A stretch of 64,000 bases of DNA from a bacterium (lineage in GTDB: Bacteria > NPL-UPA2 > JAUVJM01), in assembly GCA_030606215.1 (NCBI GenBank), contig JAUWGW010000001.1:90905-154904 (forward strand). Direction: 5' to 3'. Below are positions 1 through 8,631 of the stretch, piece by piece (positions within the stretch are counted from its first letter, which is position 1; each line of letters begins with the position of its first letter). The translations under genes were made by a program, and so were the position numbers. Below the pieces are notes generated by a model. That model had not been told where the DNA came from and did not search any database. It saw nothing but the letters and a program-made list of their open reading frames with translations.

Positions 1-434
1 GTCCTCTGCAAACGAAAATCCATGGGGAAGAAAAACAAAGTCTCAGGAAGTTCCCCGATCAATCGGTTGATTTCCATGCTGTTGTCCGGGACGACACGTG
101 TATCAATGGCAGTATAGAACGCTGGACGCCACGAAATACGGTCGAAAAGCAGGTAACATCTATTAGAGCCCCACACAAAATCACCTTTGAGTTTATCCAG
201 ATTCATCTGGTTGAGACTCGGCCCATTTCCCATGATGAAACAACGACGTCCACGATACAAATCCTTAAGAGAAAGAAGTCGTTGGCGATAATCTCGTACA
301 ATTGGGTCTGTGCACATAGCAATGCCCATAGCAACCAGCCTCCCCGGCCCCATCAACTTCCTTGCTCGGTAAATATACCTGCGCATAGATAATGGCATGA
401 CCTGCCGATATATTGTTTTAATAAGTGATCTCAC
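1..434 (-). CDS. DUF115/MptE-like protein, 3' end outside window
   Basis: This open frame runs off the left edge, so only about 144 N-terminal residues are visible. The segment CFIMGNGPSLNQM followed by a GSNR motif is the characteristic start of the DUF115 (6-hydroxymethylpterin diphosphokinase MptE-like) fold. That fold is common in surface-glycan and flagellin-glycosylation loci, where the exact activity is usually unknown. I chose the GTG at 434 because a GAGG lies about 11 bases upstream. An ATG at 398 in the same frame is an equally possible start, and an in-frame TAG lies upstream of both. It follows the dehydrogenase gene after a 60-base gap and probably belongs to the same glycan operon. 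The substrate cannot be inferred. Confidence 0.72.
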   Translation of the reverse strand, partial: MRSLIKTIYRQVMPLSMRRYIYRARKLMGPGRLVAMGIAMCTDPIVRDYRQRLLSLKDLYRGRRCFIMGNGPSLNQMNLDKLKGDFVWGSNRCYLLFDRISWRPAFYTAIDTRVVPDNSMEINRLIGELPETLFFFPMDFRLQR

Positions 435-494
435 TCTATACTTAACCTCGCAATCACTACACTATCTACAACAATCTCGAACTACTCATAAATG

Positions 495-1460
495 CTAACT
501 GTTCTCTAAAGTCTCCAGTATTGCATCATGTTCTGGCTTCTCGCCTTTCAGTACTCTTATACAATTCTCTGCAGCACCCAATTCCATCAAAAATCTGGAT
601 TCACGAGCTGATGCTCCCATATGGGCTGTAAGAATCACATTATCAAGCTGTGTTAGCATTCCTTCATATGGCTCCTTCTCGAATACATCTAATGCCGCTC
701 CGCCTAAATGCTTCTGGAGAAGTGCATCAGTCAGAGATTCTTCATCTACCACCGGACCGCGGGAGGTGTTAATCAGACAACTACCTGTTTTCATCCTGGA
801 TATGATTTTACGGTCAACATAATGATGATTTCGCTTATTGTATGGGATGTGCAGAGTTACCAGGTCTGCACATGAAAATAATTCCTCTTTAGATACCCAT
901 CTCAACCCAAATTTTTTGCCAAATTCAAAATCGGGTTCCAGTTCACAAGCTAATATTTTCGCATTAGATGGCTGAAGTAATTGGCAGACTCTCTTGCCAA
1001 TTCGTCCCACTCCAACAATTCCAATGGTTATTTCTTTCAAAAGCACTCCCATATAACGATTCCACGTTCCTTCTCGCACAGAACGGTCAGATGATAAAAT
1101 ATGCCTGCTCAGATTGATGATATTGCCAACAGTAAGTTCCGCCACAGCTTGCGATGGAGCATCCGGCGTGTAGGTAACAGCAATACCAAGTTTTTTGCAG
1201 GCTTCTAAATCCACACTGTCAAGCCCGATACCAACCCTACTAATGACTTTCAATTGCCTGGCATCCTGTAGTAAATCAGATGTGTAGGGTTCAGTTCCAG
1301 CAATCACTGCATCAATATCCTCAACAAGTTCACCTACCTCTCCAGCCTTCAACCTACGACCGTATGGGTTTTTTATTATTTCCCAGCCTGTTGCTTCCAA
1401 CAATTCCAGCGGCTCTCTACCAGCTTTTCCAAAAGGGTAAGTAGCAATAAATATTTTCAT
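495..1460 (-). CDS. D-2-hydroxyacid dehydrogenase (SerA-like)
   Basis: A 321-residue NAD-dependent D-isomer 2-hydroxyacid dehydrogenase. The Rossmann motif GIVGVGRIG is central, the catalytic Arg lies in RVGIGLDSVDL, and the catalytic His lies in LTAHMGASARES. It lacks the C-terminal ACT domain of long phosphoglycerate dehydrogenases. The open frame extends 25 codons upstream into the cytidylyltransferase gene, but homology starts at the internal Met of MKIFIATYPFG, so I placed the start there, 16 bases after the preceding stop. Its position beside a cytidylyltransferase and an aldolase suggests it reduces a 2-oxo acid, or oxidises a 2-hydroxy acid, for glycan synthesis rather than serine synthesis. 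That substrate assignment is inference. Confidence 0.85.
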   Translation of the reverse strand: MKIFIATYPFGKAGREPLELLEATGWEIIKNPYGRRLKAGEVGELVEDIDAVIAGTEPYTSDLLQDARQLKVISRVGIGLDSVDLEACKKLGIAVTYTPDAPSQAVAELTVGNIINLSRHILSSDRSVREGTWNRYMGVLLKEITIGIVGVGRIGKRVCQLLQPSNAKILACELEPDFEFGKKFGLRWVSKEELFSCADLVTLHIPYNKRNHHYVDRKIISRMKTGSCLINTSRGPVVDEESLTDALLQKHLGGAALDVFEKEPYEGMLTQLDNVILTAHMGASARESRFLMELGAAENCIRVLKGEKPEHDAILETLENS

Positions 1461-1476
1461 TCCACTGATGCTCTGT

Positions 1477-2157
1477 TTAGTGTGAACTGGCATATAAAGC
1501 GAGTAATTCGGCAAGACGGAAAGAAAACTCATCATCTATATCAATGGATTCCACTCTTGGTGTTTCAAACATCATTGGCTTATCTCCTATGCGGTGCTCA
1601 TGCAAAGCGAATGATTGTTTCGTGAATATATAAAGAACGGAATTTTCCTCATATACCGGTTGTAAATCCTGGGTAGGGATTAAATTCTCAGGGTCGTGGT
1701 TAATTGGTTTAACATCAGAAAGATAAAATCGGCTTTGGTGCCGGTTAACAGAGAAGAGAGAATCATATCCGGTTTCATCTTCCACAAATACCTTTAATGC
1801 TCTTGCAATGGTTTCAGCCTTTAAAAGCGGATTTGTAGCATGGGTTTGTAGGTAGATGTCACCATCTGAGATTGACAAATCATACCCAAAAATCTTGTTT
1901 ACATTGACATAATCACCTCTTAATTCTTTCGGTCTCTCCACAACTTTCACCTTAGAAAATAATTTTGGGGCCTCATTGATAACCAGAGGGCTATCTGTGT
2001 TAATAATGACCTCATCAACTGCATAGGTGTGTTCAAGCGTTCCCAAAATGTGATGATAAAGAGGCTTCCCGCAAAAATTGCGAAAATTCTTATCTTTTAC
2101 TCGTTCACTATGCTCCTTGATTGGGACCAGCGCCACAACCTTCTGACTATGCATCAT
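1477..2157 (-). CDS. Acylneuraminate/Kdo-type cytidylyltransferase (second copy)
   Basis: A 226-residue nucleotidyltransferase of the NeuA/KdsB/PntC superfamily, which transfers CMP from CTP to an acidic sugar or related acid. The N-terminal VALVPIKEHSERVKDKN matches the nucleotide-binding loop, INTDSP is the metal-binding strand, and the C-terminal SIDIDDEFSF is the family signature. The start is supported by AGGAGGGATAGCAA directly upstream. It is distinct from the NeuA-like gene at 9756-10490, so this locus has two CMP-activating enzymes. It lies between an HpcH/HpaI aldolase and a 2-hydroxyacid dehydrogenase, so its acceptor may be an acid made by them. The acceptor cannot be read from sequence. 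Confidence 0.85.
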   Translation of the reverse strand: MMHSQKVVALVPIKEHSERVKDKNFRNFCGKPLYHHILGTLEHTYAVDEVIINTDSPLVINEAPKLFSKVKVVERPKELRGDYVNVNKIFGYDLSISDGDIYLQTHATNPLLKAETIARALKVFVEDETGYDSLFSVNRHQSRFYLSDVKPINHDPENLIPTQDLQPVYEENSVLYIFTKQSFALHEHRIGDKPMMFETPRVESIDIDDEFSFRLAELLALYASSH

Positions 2158-2182
2158 TTGCTATCCCTCCTGTAATATATCT

Positions 2183-2983
2183 CTACTTCCTCCTCCTTGA
2201 CGGGGGAGGATTAAGGTGGAGGTGTAGGTTGTTCAACTTTTGCCGAATTTCTTCCAACCCCTGACGGCAAGCATTACCTACCATAGTAATATCTAAACTG
2301 TAAGCCATTATAGAAAACCCTTCCTCAATTCTTTTCATTGCCTCTTGTGGGTCGGGCTCAATGACATGAATGCCTGCTCTGGCATTATTCCGTAAACACT
2401 CATCAAGAATGTTTCTTCTTACCTTCAAGTAATCAGGATGTTCAAATTGACCTGTGATGCCCATTGACGCAGTCAGATCATATGGTCCAATAAACACGGC
2501 ATCAACTCCCTCAACTGAAAGGATTTCGCCAAGATTCTTAACCGCCTTTATATGCTCAATTTGGACACAGACGAAGGTTTCCTTGTTTGCTTTAGCCATA
2601 TATTCATTAAAGGAGAATCCATAGCCATGGCTGCGACCGTAGCCTACCCCTCGTTCGCCCATTGGAGGATACTTCACAGAACGTACAAGCTCTTTTGCAT
2701 CATGCGCACAATTAATGAGTGGTGCGATTACCCCCATCGCTCCTGCATCCAGATATCGTTTTGTTTCAGCATATGAATTTTCAGGCAAGCGTACCATCGG
2801 TACACAATTTGGATTACCTGCTTTAATCGCTTGAAATATAACCTGTGCTTGTGGAACATCTACTGCTGAATGCTCCGCGTCAACAACAAGAAAGTCAAAA
2901 CCACATGCCGCCATTATCTCTGCAACAACAGCACTTCCTGTATTGATCCAACTGCCCAAAAGACAACTCCTCTCATTTAACAT
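2183..2983 (-). CDS. HpcH/HpaI-family class II aldolase
   Basis: A 266-residue (beta/alpha)8 metal-dependent pyruvate aldolase. Family motifs include FLVVDAEHS near the N-terminus, PMVRLPEN, GAMGVIAPLI, the metal-ligand strands VCVQIEH and DAVFIGPYDL, and a C-terminal segment related to family members. Enzymes of this family cleave or form 4-hydroxy-2-oxo acids from pyruvate and an aldehyde, mostly in aromatic and sugar-acid catabolism. Here the neighbours are glycan genes, so a synthetic aldol role is possible. The frame extends to 3022 inside the upstream gene, but I chose the internal ATG (MLNERSCLLG) preceded by AAAGGAGG. A gap of 25 bases separates it from the cytidylyltransferase. Confidence 0.83.
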   Translation of the reverse strand: MLNERSCLLGSWINTGSAVVAEIMAACGFDFLVVDAEHSAVDVPQAQVIFQAIKAGNPNCVPMVRLPENSYAETKRYLDAGAMGVIAPLINCAHDAKELVRSVKYPPMGERGVGYGRSHGYGFSFNEYMAKANKETFVCVQIEHIKAVKNLGEILSVEGVDAVFIGPYDLTASMGITGQFEHPDYLKVRRNILDECLRNNARAGIHVIEPDPQEAMKRIEEGFSIMAYSLDITMVGNACRQGLEEIRQKLNNLHLHLNPPPSRRRK

Positions 2984-3018
2984 AATCTCCGTACCCTCCT
3001 TTGAGTTTCCCTGCCTCA

Positions 3019-4677
3019 TCAACGGTATCTAAACGGCTCCCCATGCAAAATAGCACGCAGGATGACATCTATTTCCTGTGAGTTTTCTGGCATTAGGTCC
3101 TGGACACTATTGATGGTTATTTTTGGAACTTGACTACCAGTGCCCAGGAAAGCTGAGAGGTCAAGGCAAGTTTTAAAAAGTATATAATAGTAATAGCGGC
3201 GTGCCAGACTTCGTCGTTCTTCATTACCTGGCATTTCCTCCGCAGTCAGGAAATCCATCACCTGCCGATGATATGCTTCTGGTGTGGGGGGGAAGAGCAC
3301 TGCTCTACAATCCTGGTAGGGCACTGCCCCTCCAGCAATCATCGGCTTGCCCAGTACCAACGACTCCAAACCAATGGTGGAACTATAAACCAACACAAAT
3401 TTAGAACGGTGAATCAGTTCATACGAACTCAAGTGTTCATTTGGTCCAATAAACTCCACATTTTTTAGTGTTAGCCATCCCTGCTCTTTCAACCAATCTC
3501 CTACTGGCTCACGGCTCGGTTTGCCAGGACGCGCCTCGTCAGGATGCGCACGCACAACGAACAGGGTATCCGGGCTTTCCCGCACAATGCTCATCGTCAT
3601 ATTTAACCAATCAAACATATTATCAAAGCTGACATTCGCATACTTCTGAATAGCGTCGTAGCTAACGTTGGTAAAGATGGGCACCAACTGGCGATAACAG
3701 CTAATCTTCTTCAACAAATTCTCATCCAGTTCCTTCATTTTTGGCCAGAAACGAAGACCTCCAACTGTGAAGTTGCCTTTAAACCTTCTGGTTAGATAGT
3801 CATCAAGTTCTTTGTTCATGGGCTCGCTCAGTTCAAAATCTTTTGGCACTTCTACCTCAAATCTTACTGCCCGATTATGTGCTAAAAAAGTTGTCCCTTC
3901 GCGAAGACCTGCCTCATACGTAATGACAGGGACACCTTGCTCCCGTGCAATTGTCAAGACGACTGCCTCCGGATATGTCAAACCACTAAAAACGACAACC
4001 GCAAGCGGGGTTTCATTAGCGACAAGTTGGCGGAAACAGCGTGCCAGGTGGGCAGCACCGACAATATATCGCGCCAGCAGCTGAGGTGCCCTCTTATCTT
4101 TTGCCGGATCTCCTGAGTTTAAAGCCCACATCAAAGATGGATAGCCTAACCTACCCAGGGGCAAACCCTCAAATATAACATCTCTTAACTTCATTAGTGA
4201 TTGGTCTTGCAAAGTATCCAGCCACGCAGTCAAATCGGAGTCGTAGCTATCGGGCCACCTGCCCCAATCGTGGCGCAGTTGGGCAGGAAATGTGAACTGA
4301 CTCAACTTGACACAATTGCGGCAAGGCTCCGGTGTGCATGGCTCGTCCCGCCAATCGGCGCCTCTCTGACACTGTAACAAACTCCGCTGACAGGAATAAT
4401 ATATTACCCGATGACCTTTCAATCGCAAAGCCCAGCCTATCAGCAAATCAGTCGCCGAGTTAAAACTAACACTTCCCCAAAATGACCGGGACGAAATATT
4501 CATCAGGACGATAGGTGGCCCTGCCAGCGGGTGTTTACGCTCCCAGGCCTGGACAGCATGTTCGACATCACGGAAGGAGCGCATCCTCTGTCTCTGCCGG
4601 AACAAGAGACCGGCGCCGCCATATATCAGAGAAATCACTGATTTTCCAAGAGAATTGTCCTCTTTTCTATTCATCAT
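3019..4677 (-). CDS. KpsS/KpsC-like capsule polysaccharide protein, putative glycosyltransferase
   Basis: A 552-residue soluble protein. The C-terminal half carries a GT-B-like donor-site stretch, VLVYSSTIGLESLVLGKPMI, which resembles the KpsS/KpsC Kdo transferases and CDP-glycerol transferases. TLFVVRAHPDE upstream is also typical of this superfamily. The N-terminal third contains a cysteine-rich patch at about residues 95-125 (spacing C-x6-C, then three or four Cys around EPCTPEPCRNC) that may bind metal. KpsS/C-type enzymes use CMP-activated donors, which fits the adjacent cytidylyltransferase. By eye the gene is richer in G+C than most neighbours. Donor and acceptor are unknown, and the assignment as a glycosyltransferase is by fold motif only. 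Confidence 0.62.
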   Translation of the reverse strand: MMNRKEDNSLGKSVISLIYGGAGLLFRQRQRMRSFRDVEHAVQAWERKHPLAGPPIVLMNISSRSFWGSVSFNSATDLLIGWALRLKGHRVIYYSCQRSLLQCQRGADWRDEPCTPEPCRNCVKLSQFTFPAQLRHDWGRWPDSYDSDLTAWLDTLQDQSLMKLRDVIFEGLPLGRLGYPSLMWALNSGDPAKDKRAPQLLARYIVGAAHLARCFRQLVANETPLAVVVFSGLTYPEAVVLTIAREQGVPVITYEAGLREGTTFLAHNRAVRFEVEVPKDFELSEPMNKELDDYLTRRFKGNFTVGGLRFWPKMKELDENLLKKISCYRQLVPIFTNVSYDAIQKYANVSFDNMFDWLNMTMSIVRESPDTLFVVRAHPDEARPGKPSREPVGDWLKEQGWLTLKNVEFIGPNEHLSSYELIHRSKFVLVYSSTIGLESLVLGKPMIAGGAVPYQDCRAVLFPPTPEAYHRQVMDFLTAEEMPGNEERRSLARRYYYYILFKTCLDLSAFLGTGSQVPKITINSVQDLMPENSQEIDVILRAILHGEPFRYR

Positions 4678-4687
4678 TAACCCTTCA

Positions 4688-5638
4688 TCACAAGGGAGTC
4701 TGCGTAAAAGGATTAAACCAAGCCTCTTTAATCTTGCTCTTAAGTACTTTTTCTATTCCGTCTTTTAGGCTGACCGTACACTTGTACCCTAAAAATCTCT
4801 TCGCTTTGGAAATATCCGGAGTCCTTGTTACTATCTCTCGACATGCCTCCCTATCAGCATTTTGTAGGGGGACAAACTCGGGCTTAATTCTCTTGCCGCC
4901 AATTCCAATAACAGTCGTAGCTAAATCTTTCATAGTGATAGGCTTTTTGTCATCACCTATGTTGAATACTTCACCGTCAGCTTTCGTCGCAAACAAAGCT
5001 AAAGCTATCCCTTCTACCGCATCATCAACATAACAGAACGCTCTCACTTGCTCTCCAGTCCCATAAATACATGGTGATAACCCTTGCTGTATAGCTTTTA
5101 CAAATCTGGGAATCACAAACTCAGCAATTTGTCCAGTACCGTAAATATTGAATAGTCTTACAATAGTATGATCCAGAGCATAGGCTTGACGATATGCCCG
5201 AACATACTCTTCACCGGCCAACTTTGTTACCCCATATACTGATTTGGGATTGACAGGATTTGTCTCAGAAATTGGTTGCTTGGCTTGGTCGCCATAAACC
5301 TCTGAAGATGATATAAACAGAATTTTCTTTACTCTCTCCTTTACACAATTCTCAAGCACATTGACCGTCCCCAATATATTAATATTCAAGCAGTCCAGTC
5401 TTCTAATTTCTGTTCTCCTGACACCCACCATAGCAGCCAAATGCACAACATACTCACACCCCCGGATAGCTAATCGCAGTGCATCCGTATCCAGTATGCT
5501 ACCCATGTAGTTTTCTGCACCTTTAGCTCTTGATTCCACTATATCAAAAGCTCTTACATCATACCCTAATTTGACCAAATGTCTCACCAATGCTGAACCA
5601 ATAAACCCAGAGCCTCCAGTAACCAAAACCTTAGACAT
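4688..5638 (-). CDS. NAD-dependent epimerase/dehydratase (extended SDR)
   Basis: A 316-residue extended short-chain dehydrogenase. It begins VLVTGGSGFIGSALV (Rossmann GxxGxxG), has VVHLAAMVGV, the catalytic-region SSSEVYG and the YGVTK pair (Tyr and Lys four apart). The Ser-Glu in SSSEVYG is closer to the TSEVYG of UDP-GlcNAc 4,6-dehydratases such as LegB and of ArnA-type enzymes than to simple 4-epimerases. Given the downstream aminotransferase, acetyltransferase, NeuC and NeuB, the likeliest role is the first (LegB-like) step of the nonulosonate pathway. Epimerase activity is the alternative. Its ATG overlaps the aminotransferase stop by one base (TAATG), so the two are translationally coupled. 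Confidence 0.8.
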   Translation of the reverse strand: MSKVLVTGGSGFIGSALVRHLVKLGYDVRAFDIVESRAKGAENYMGSILDTDALRLAIRGCEYVVHLAAMVGVRRTEIRRLDCLNINILGTVNVLENCVKERVKKILFISSSEVYGDQAKQPISETNPVNPKSVYGVTKLAGEEYVRAYRQAYALDHTIVRLFNIYGTGQIAEFVIPRFVKAIQQGLSPCIYGTGEQVRAFCYVDDAVEGIALALFATKADGEVFNIGDDKKPITMKDLATTVIGIGGKRIKPEFVPLQNADREACREIVTRTPDISKAKRFLGYKCTVSLKDGIEKVLKSKIKEAWFNPFTQTPL

Positions 5639-6786
5639 TATAGACTTCTCCTATATTGAGAACATAGAGTTTCCACTACTTCCACAACAATAGATACTTC
5701 TTCCTCACTCATTGCGGGATAAATTGGCAGGGATAATGCAGTCCTGGCGAACTCAAGAGTATTTGGATAGTCATCGGAGATAGCCAAATCCGTGAACACT
5801 TTTTGTGTGTGTAGAGCCGGATAGTATAGTCTTGAACTTACCCCTTTTTCAGACAGGGCTTCAATGAACTGATTTCTGGTTATAGTCACCTCATCAAGAT
5901 TTAACCTGATTGTATAAAGCTGATAATTGATGTCATTCTCAGTTCTTTGAAATGGAGTGATGATGGCCTCTAAATCTTCAAACGCCATGGTATATCTATG
6001 AGCAATACTTCTTCTCCGACGAACTGCTTCTTCCAATTTTCTTAGCTGGACCAAACCTACGCCACCCATTACCTCAGGCATTCTAAAATTAAAACCTAAA
6101 TTCTCATACTCGAATTTACCTATGTCACTGAAATCCCTTATTAATCTACATTTTTTTGCTAAATCAGACTTATTTGTGGTAATCATGCCACCTTCCCCGG
6201 TAGTTATAGGTTTTGAAGGAGTGAAACTAAAAATAGCAATGTCTCCTATCCCCCCCGCCTTTTTGCCTTTGTACTCAGACAAATGTGCTTCTGCCGCATC
6301 CTCTAAGACGAACAGGCCGTATCTTTTTGCTATTTCTAATATATATTCCATATCAGCACTTTGCCCGGCATAATGCACAGGAATAATACCTTTGGTTCCC
6401 TTAGTAATTCTTCGCTTTATATCACCTGGATTTATACAATAGGTTTTCATCTCAATGTCTGCAAAGACTGGCTTAGCTCCCAGATACATGCAGGATGAGG
6501 CAGTGGAGATAAACGTCATATCTGGCACAATAACCTCATCGCCAGCCTGGACTCCCAGAGCTTGCTGTGCAATTAGCAAAGCACTGCTTCCACTGTTAAC
6601 AGCAACTGCGTGCCTAACAGCAATTTTTTCTGCAAATCTTTTTTCAAATTCAGCAACTTTAGGGCCGGATATGAGCCACCCAGACTTTACAATACTCTGG
6701 GCAATCTGTGCCTCTTCTGCACCGATCCATGGTTTTGACAAAGGGATCTTTACATTTCCCCTAATACTGCTTCCTGCAATACTCAC
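5638..6786 (-). CDS. DegT/DnrJ/EryC1/StrS sugar aminotransferase (LegC-like)
   Basis: A 382-residue PLP-dependent sugar aminotransferase. Visible motifs are VNSGSSALLIA (phosphate binding), GDEVIVPDMTF, VLEDAAEAH (cofactor Asp) and FSFTPSKPITTGEGGM, which carries the Schiff-base Lys. The longer open frame reaches 6882 inside the neuD gene. I chose the GTG at 6786 because AAGGAGG sits eight to nine bases before it, just after the neuD stop. In this context it should aminate the 4-keto-6-deoxy sugar made by the neighbouring SDR. The product would then be acetylated by the NeuD-like protein. Confidence 0.86.
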   Translation of the reverse strand: MSIAGSSIRGNVKIPLSKPWIGAEEAQIAQSIVKSGWLISGPKVAEFEKRFAEKIAVRHAVAVNSGSSALLIAQQALGVQAGDEVIVPDMTFISTASSCMYLGAKPVFADIEMKTYCINPGDIKRRITKGTKGIIPVHYAGQSADMEYILEIAKRYGLFVLEDAAEAHLSEYKGKKAGGIGDIAIFSFTPSKPITTGEGGMITTNKSDLAKKCRLIRDFSDIGKFEYENLGFNFRMPEVMGGVGLVQLRKLEEAVRRRRSIAHRYTMAFEDLEAIITPFQRTENDINYQLYTIRLNLDEVTITRNQFIEALSEKGVSSRLYYPALHTQKVFTDLAISDDYPNTLEFARTALSLPIYPAMSEEEVSIVVEVVETLCSQYRRSL

Positions 6787-6802
6787 CTTAGATATCCTCC
6801 TT

Positions 6803-7429
6803 CTATTTTTCTGCAGGTTTAGCTGGTATTCCCACATATACTTTGTTATTCTCAGTATCTTTGGTGATGACAGCTCCTGCACCTACAAAGACGTTTTCAC
6901 CGACTATTCTATTTTCTAATACAGTAGCACCTGCTCCTACTTGACTGAAATCACCTACTGTCGCAAATCCTAACACTGTCGCGCTGGGACTAATATGACA
7001 ATACTTGCCTATATTGGAGTTATGTTCAACAACCGCATTGCTGTTAATGATTGTATAGTCACCAATCACAGCATGAGGGTTGACCACACAGTTTACACAC
7101 AATTGTGCTGTTTCGCTTATCCTGGCGTTGTCAGAGACATAACATTGTGGGTGCTTTGCTCCAATTAGGGTTAGGCCTTTTTCCGCACTCCTTTCTACCA
7201 ACATCCTTCTCACTCTCCCATCAGCGACAGCAACAATCCCTTTCTCAACACCCTTTTTGATTAAACCATCTACTTTCTCAAAATTGCCCAAAACTTTTAC
7301 TCCATCTATCGCGGTGTCATACAATTCTTTACTGTCATCTATAAATCCTGCTACTTCAATATCGTTAAGTCTTAGTATCTCTAAAATTATTCTTCCGTGT
7401 CCTCCTGCACCAATAATTATGCACTTCAT
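6803..7429 (-). CDS. neuD: NeuD/PglD-type sugar O/N-acyltransferase
   Basis: A 208-residue protein with an N-terminal Rossmann-like PglD_N domain (IIGAGGHGRIILEIL) followed by a left-handed beta-helix of hexapeptide repeats (residues about 85-195, for example PHAVIGDYTIINSN and AVVEHNSNIGKYCHISP). The His in VVEHNSNIG is the usual catalytic base of PglD and LegH. It ends with VGIPAKP, the standard hexapeptide transferase tail. The start at 7429 is chosen because GGGGA precedes it by seven bases. An upstream Met pair lies in the gap after the NeuC gene. Expected role: acetyl-CoA-dependent N-acetylation of the 4-amino sugar. Confidence 0.86.
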   Translation of the reverse strand: MKCIIIGAGGHGRIILEILRLNDIEVAGFIDDSKELYDTAIDGVKVLGNFEKVDGLIKKGVEKGIVAVADGRVRRMLVERSAEKGLTLIGAKHPQCYVSDNARISETAQLCVNCVVNPHAVIGDYTIINSNAVVEHNSNIGKYCHISPSATVLGFATVGDFSQVGAGATVLENRIVGENVFVGAGAVITKDTENNKVYVGIPAKPAEK

Positions 7430-7462
7430 TATATATCCCCTATGCTCATTCATCATACTCTG

Positions 7463-8617
7463 TCAATAAGTTATTTGTTTCTGCAGTAACTTTCTATCTA
7501 TCCTTACCCCAGCCAAAATATCGGCAATTCTATGACCTGTCTTGCCATCACCATAAGGATTCTTGCAATGCTGAACTCTCTCACGAAATTTCTTATCATA
7601 TAAAGCTTCTTCTATTGCACGCACTATTTCGTGCTTATCATATCCAACATCAATAATATTTTCTCCTCTCTCTCTATTTTTCTGCCTTGTGCCAACATTT
7701 ACTACAGGTAATCTGAAGGATGCCGACTCTATGATACCGCTACTGGAATTGCCAATCATGACACTTGCAATGCCCATTAGGCTTAGGTAATCTTCATAAG
7801 GCAAACTCTTATATGTCTGCAGAAATGGCAAGTTTTCATATTTTCTAATTCTTTGAACCATTACTCTTCCACCAGCATCAGCGTTCGGATATATCCATAC
7901 ACATTGCAGTTGCAATTTCTTGATTGCCTCAAGAGTTTGCTCAATCTGAAATTCGCAGTCAGATATTTCCATAGAGACAGGATGCTGAACTGCCAACAAT
8001 ATGGGCTCTTTAAAATCCAAATGATATTTTTTTCCCAATTCGTCTTTTTTGATTAGCGGTGCATTTAAGATTGTGTCCAAAGATGGCGCACCAACAACAT
8101 GTACTCTCCAAGCCTCTTCGCCCATCTTCAGGATTCTCTTTGCACTATTTTGAGTCGCTGGAAAGTGTATATGCGCTAATTTGGTAATCGCATGCCTGGC
8201 AATTTCATCCACTGTGCTGGATACCTCGCCTCCATGGATATGGGCGACTGGAATGCCACAGTAGACACCAGTAACAGCACCAGACAACATCTCTCCTCTA
8301 TCACCAAGAACTATAATTATATCCGGCTGTATCTTTTTAACAATCTGGAGAATACCCACTATGCAGTTCCCTACAAATTCCGCCATAGCAGGTTTATTAT
8401 CTTCCTGATAAACAAAATTAGCAATTTCGTATTCAAAACCATCCTTTTTAATCTCTTTAATGGTTTCTCCAAATTCAGACATCAAATGCATTCCTGTAAC
8501 TATCAGAGTCAATTCAAGTTTTGGATGGTTTCTTACAGCATTTAGTACCGATTTCATCAGGCCGTAATCTGCCCTGGTTCCTGTAACATAAACAATTTTC
8601 CTCGCAGTAGGTCTCAT
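7463..8617 (-). CDS. neuC: Hydrolysing UDP-GlcNAc/bacillosamine 2-epimerase (NeuC/LegG)
   Basis: A 384-residue GT-B-fold 2-epimerase. The start YVTGTRADYGLMK is the NeuC/LegG signature, ILGDRGEML-type residues (VLGDRGEML) and HIHGGE follow, and GNSSSGIIE with VVNVGTRQKNRERG closes the C-terminal UDP-binding half. These enzymes invert C2 and release the nucleotide, giving ManNAc or the 2,4-diacetamido-6-deoxy-mannose used by NeuB or LegI. The preceding aminotransferase and acyltransferase favour the LegG reaction. Fourteen bases separate it from neuB. The ribosome-binding site is weak (GTAAG just upstream). Confidence 0.9.
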   Translation of the reverse strand: MRPTARKIVYVTGTRADYGLMKSVLNAVRNHPKLELTLIVTGMHLMSEFGETIKEIKKDGFEYEIANFVYQEDNKPAMAEFVGNCIVGILQIVKKIQPDIIIVLGDRGEMLSGAVTGVYCGIPVAHIHGGEVSSTVDEIARHAITKLAHIHFPATQNSAKRILKMGEEAWRVHVVGAPSLDTILNAPLIKKDELGKKYHLDFKEPILLAVQHPVSMEISDCEFQIEQTLEAIKKLQLQCVWIYPNADAGGRVMVQRIRKYENLPFLQTYKSLPYEDYLSLMGIASVMIGNSSSGIIESASFRLPVVNVGTRQKNRERGENIIDVGYDKHEIVRAIEEALYDKKFRERVQHCKNPYGDGKTGHRIADILAGVRIDRKLLQKQITY

Positions 8618-8631
8618 CTTACGAACATATT

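Noticed and set aside
4515..5033. Plus-strand 172-codon frame
   Set aside because: It lies across two well-supported minus-strand genes and their junction, with no motif of its own.
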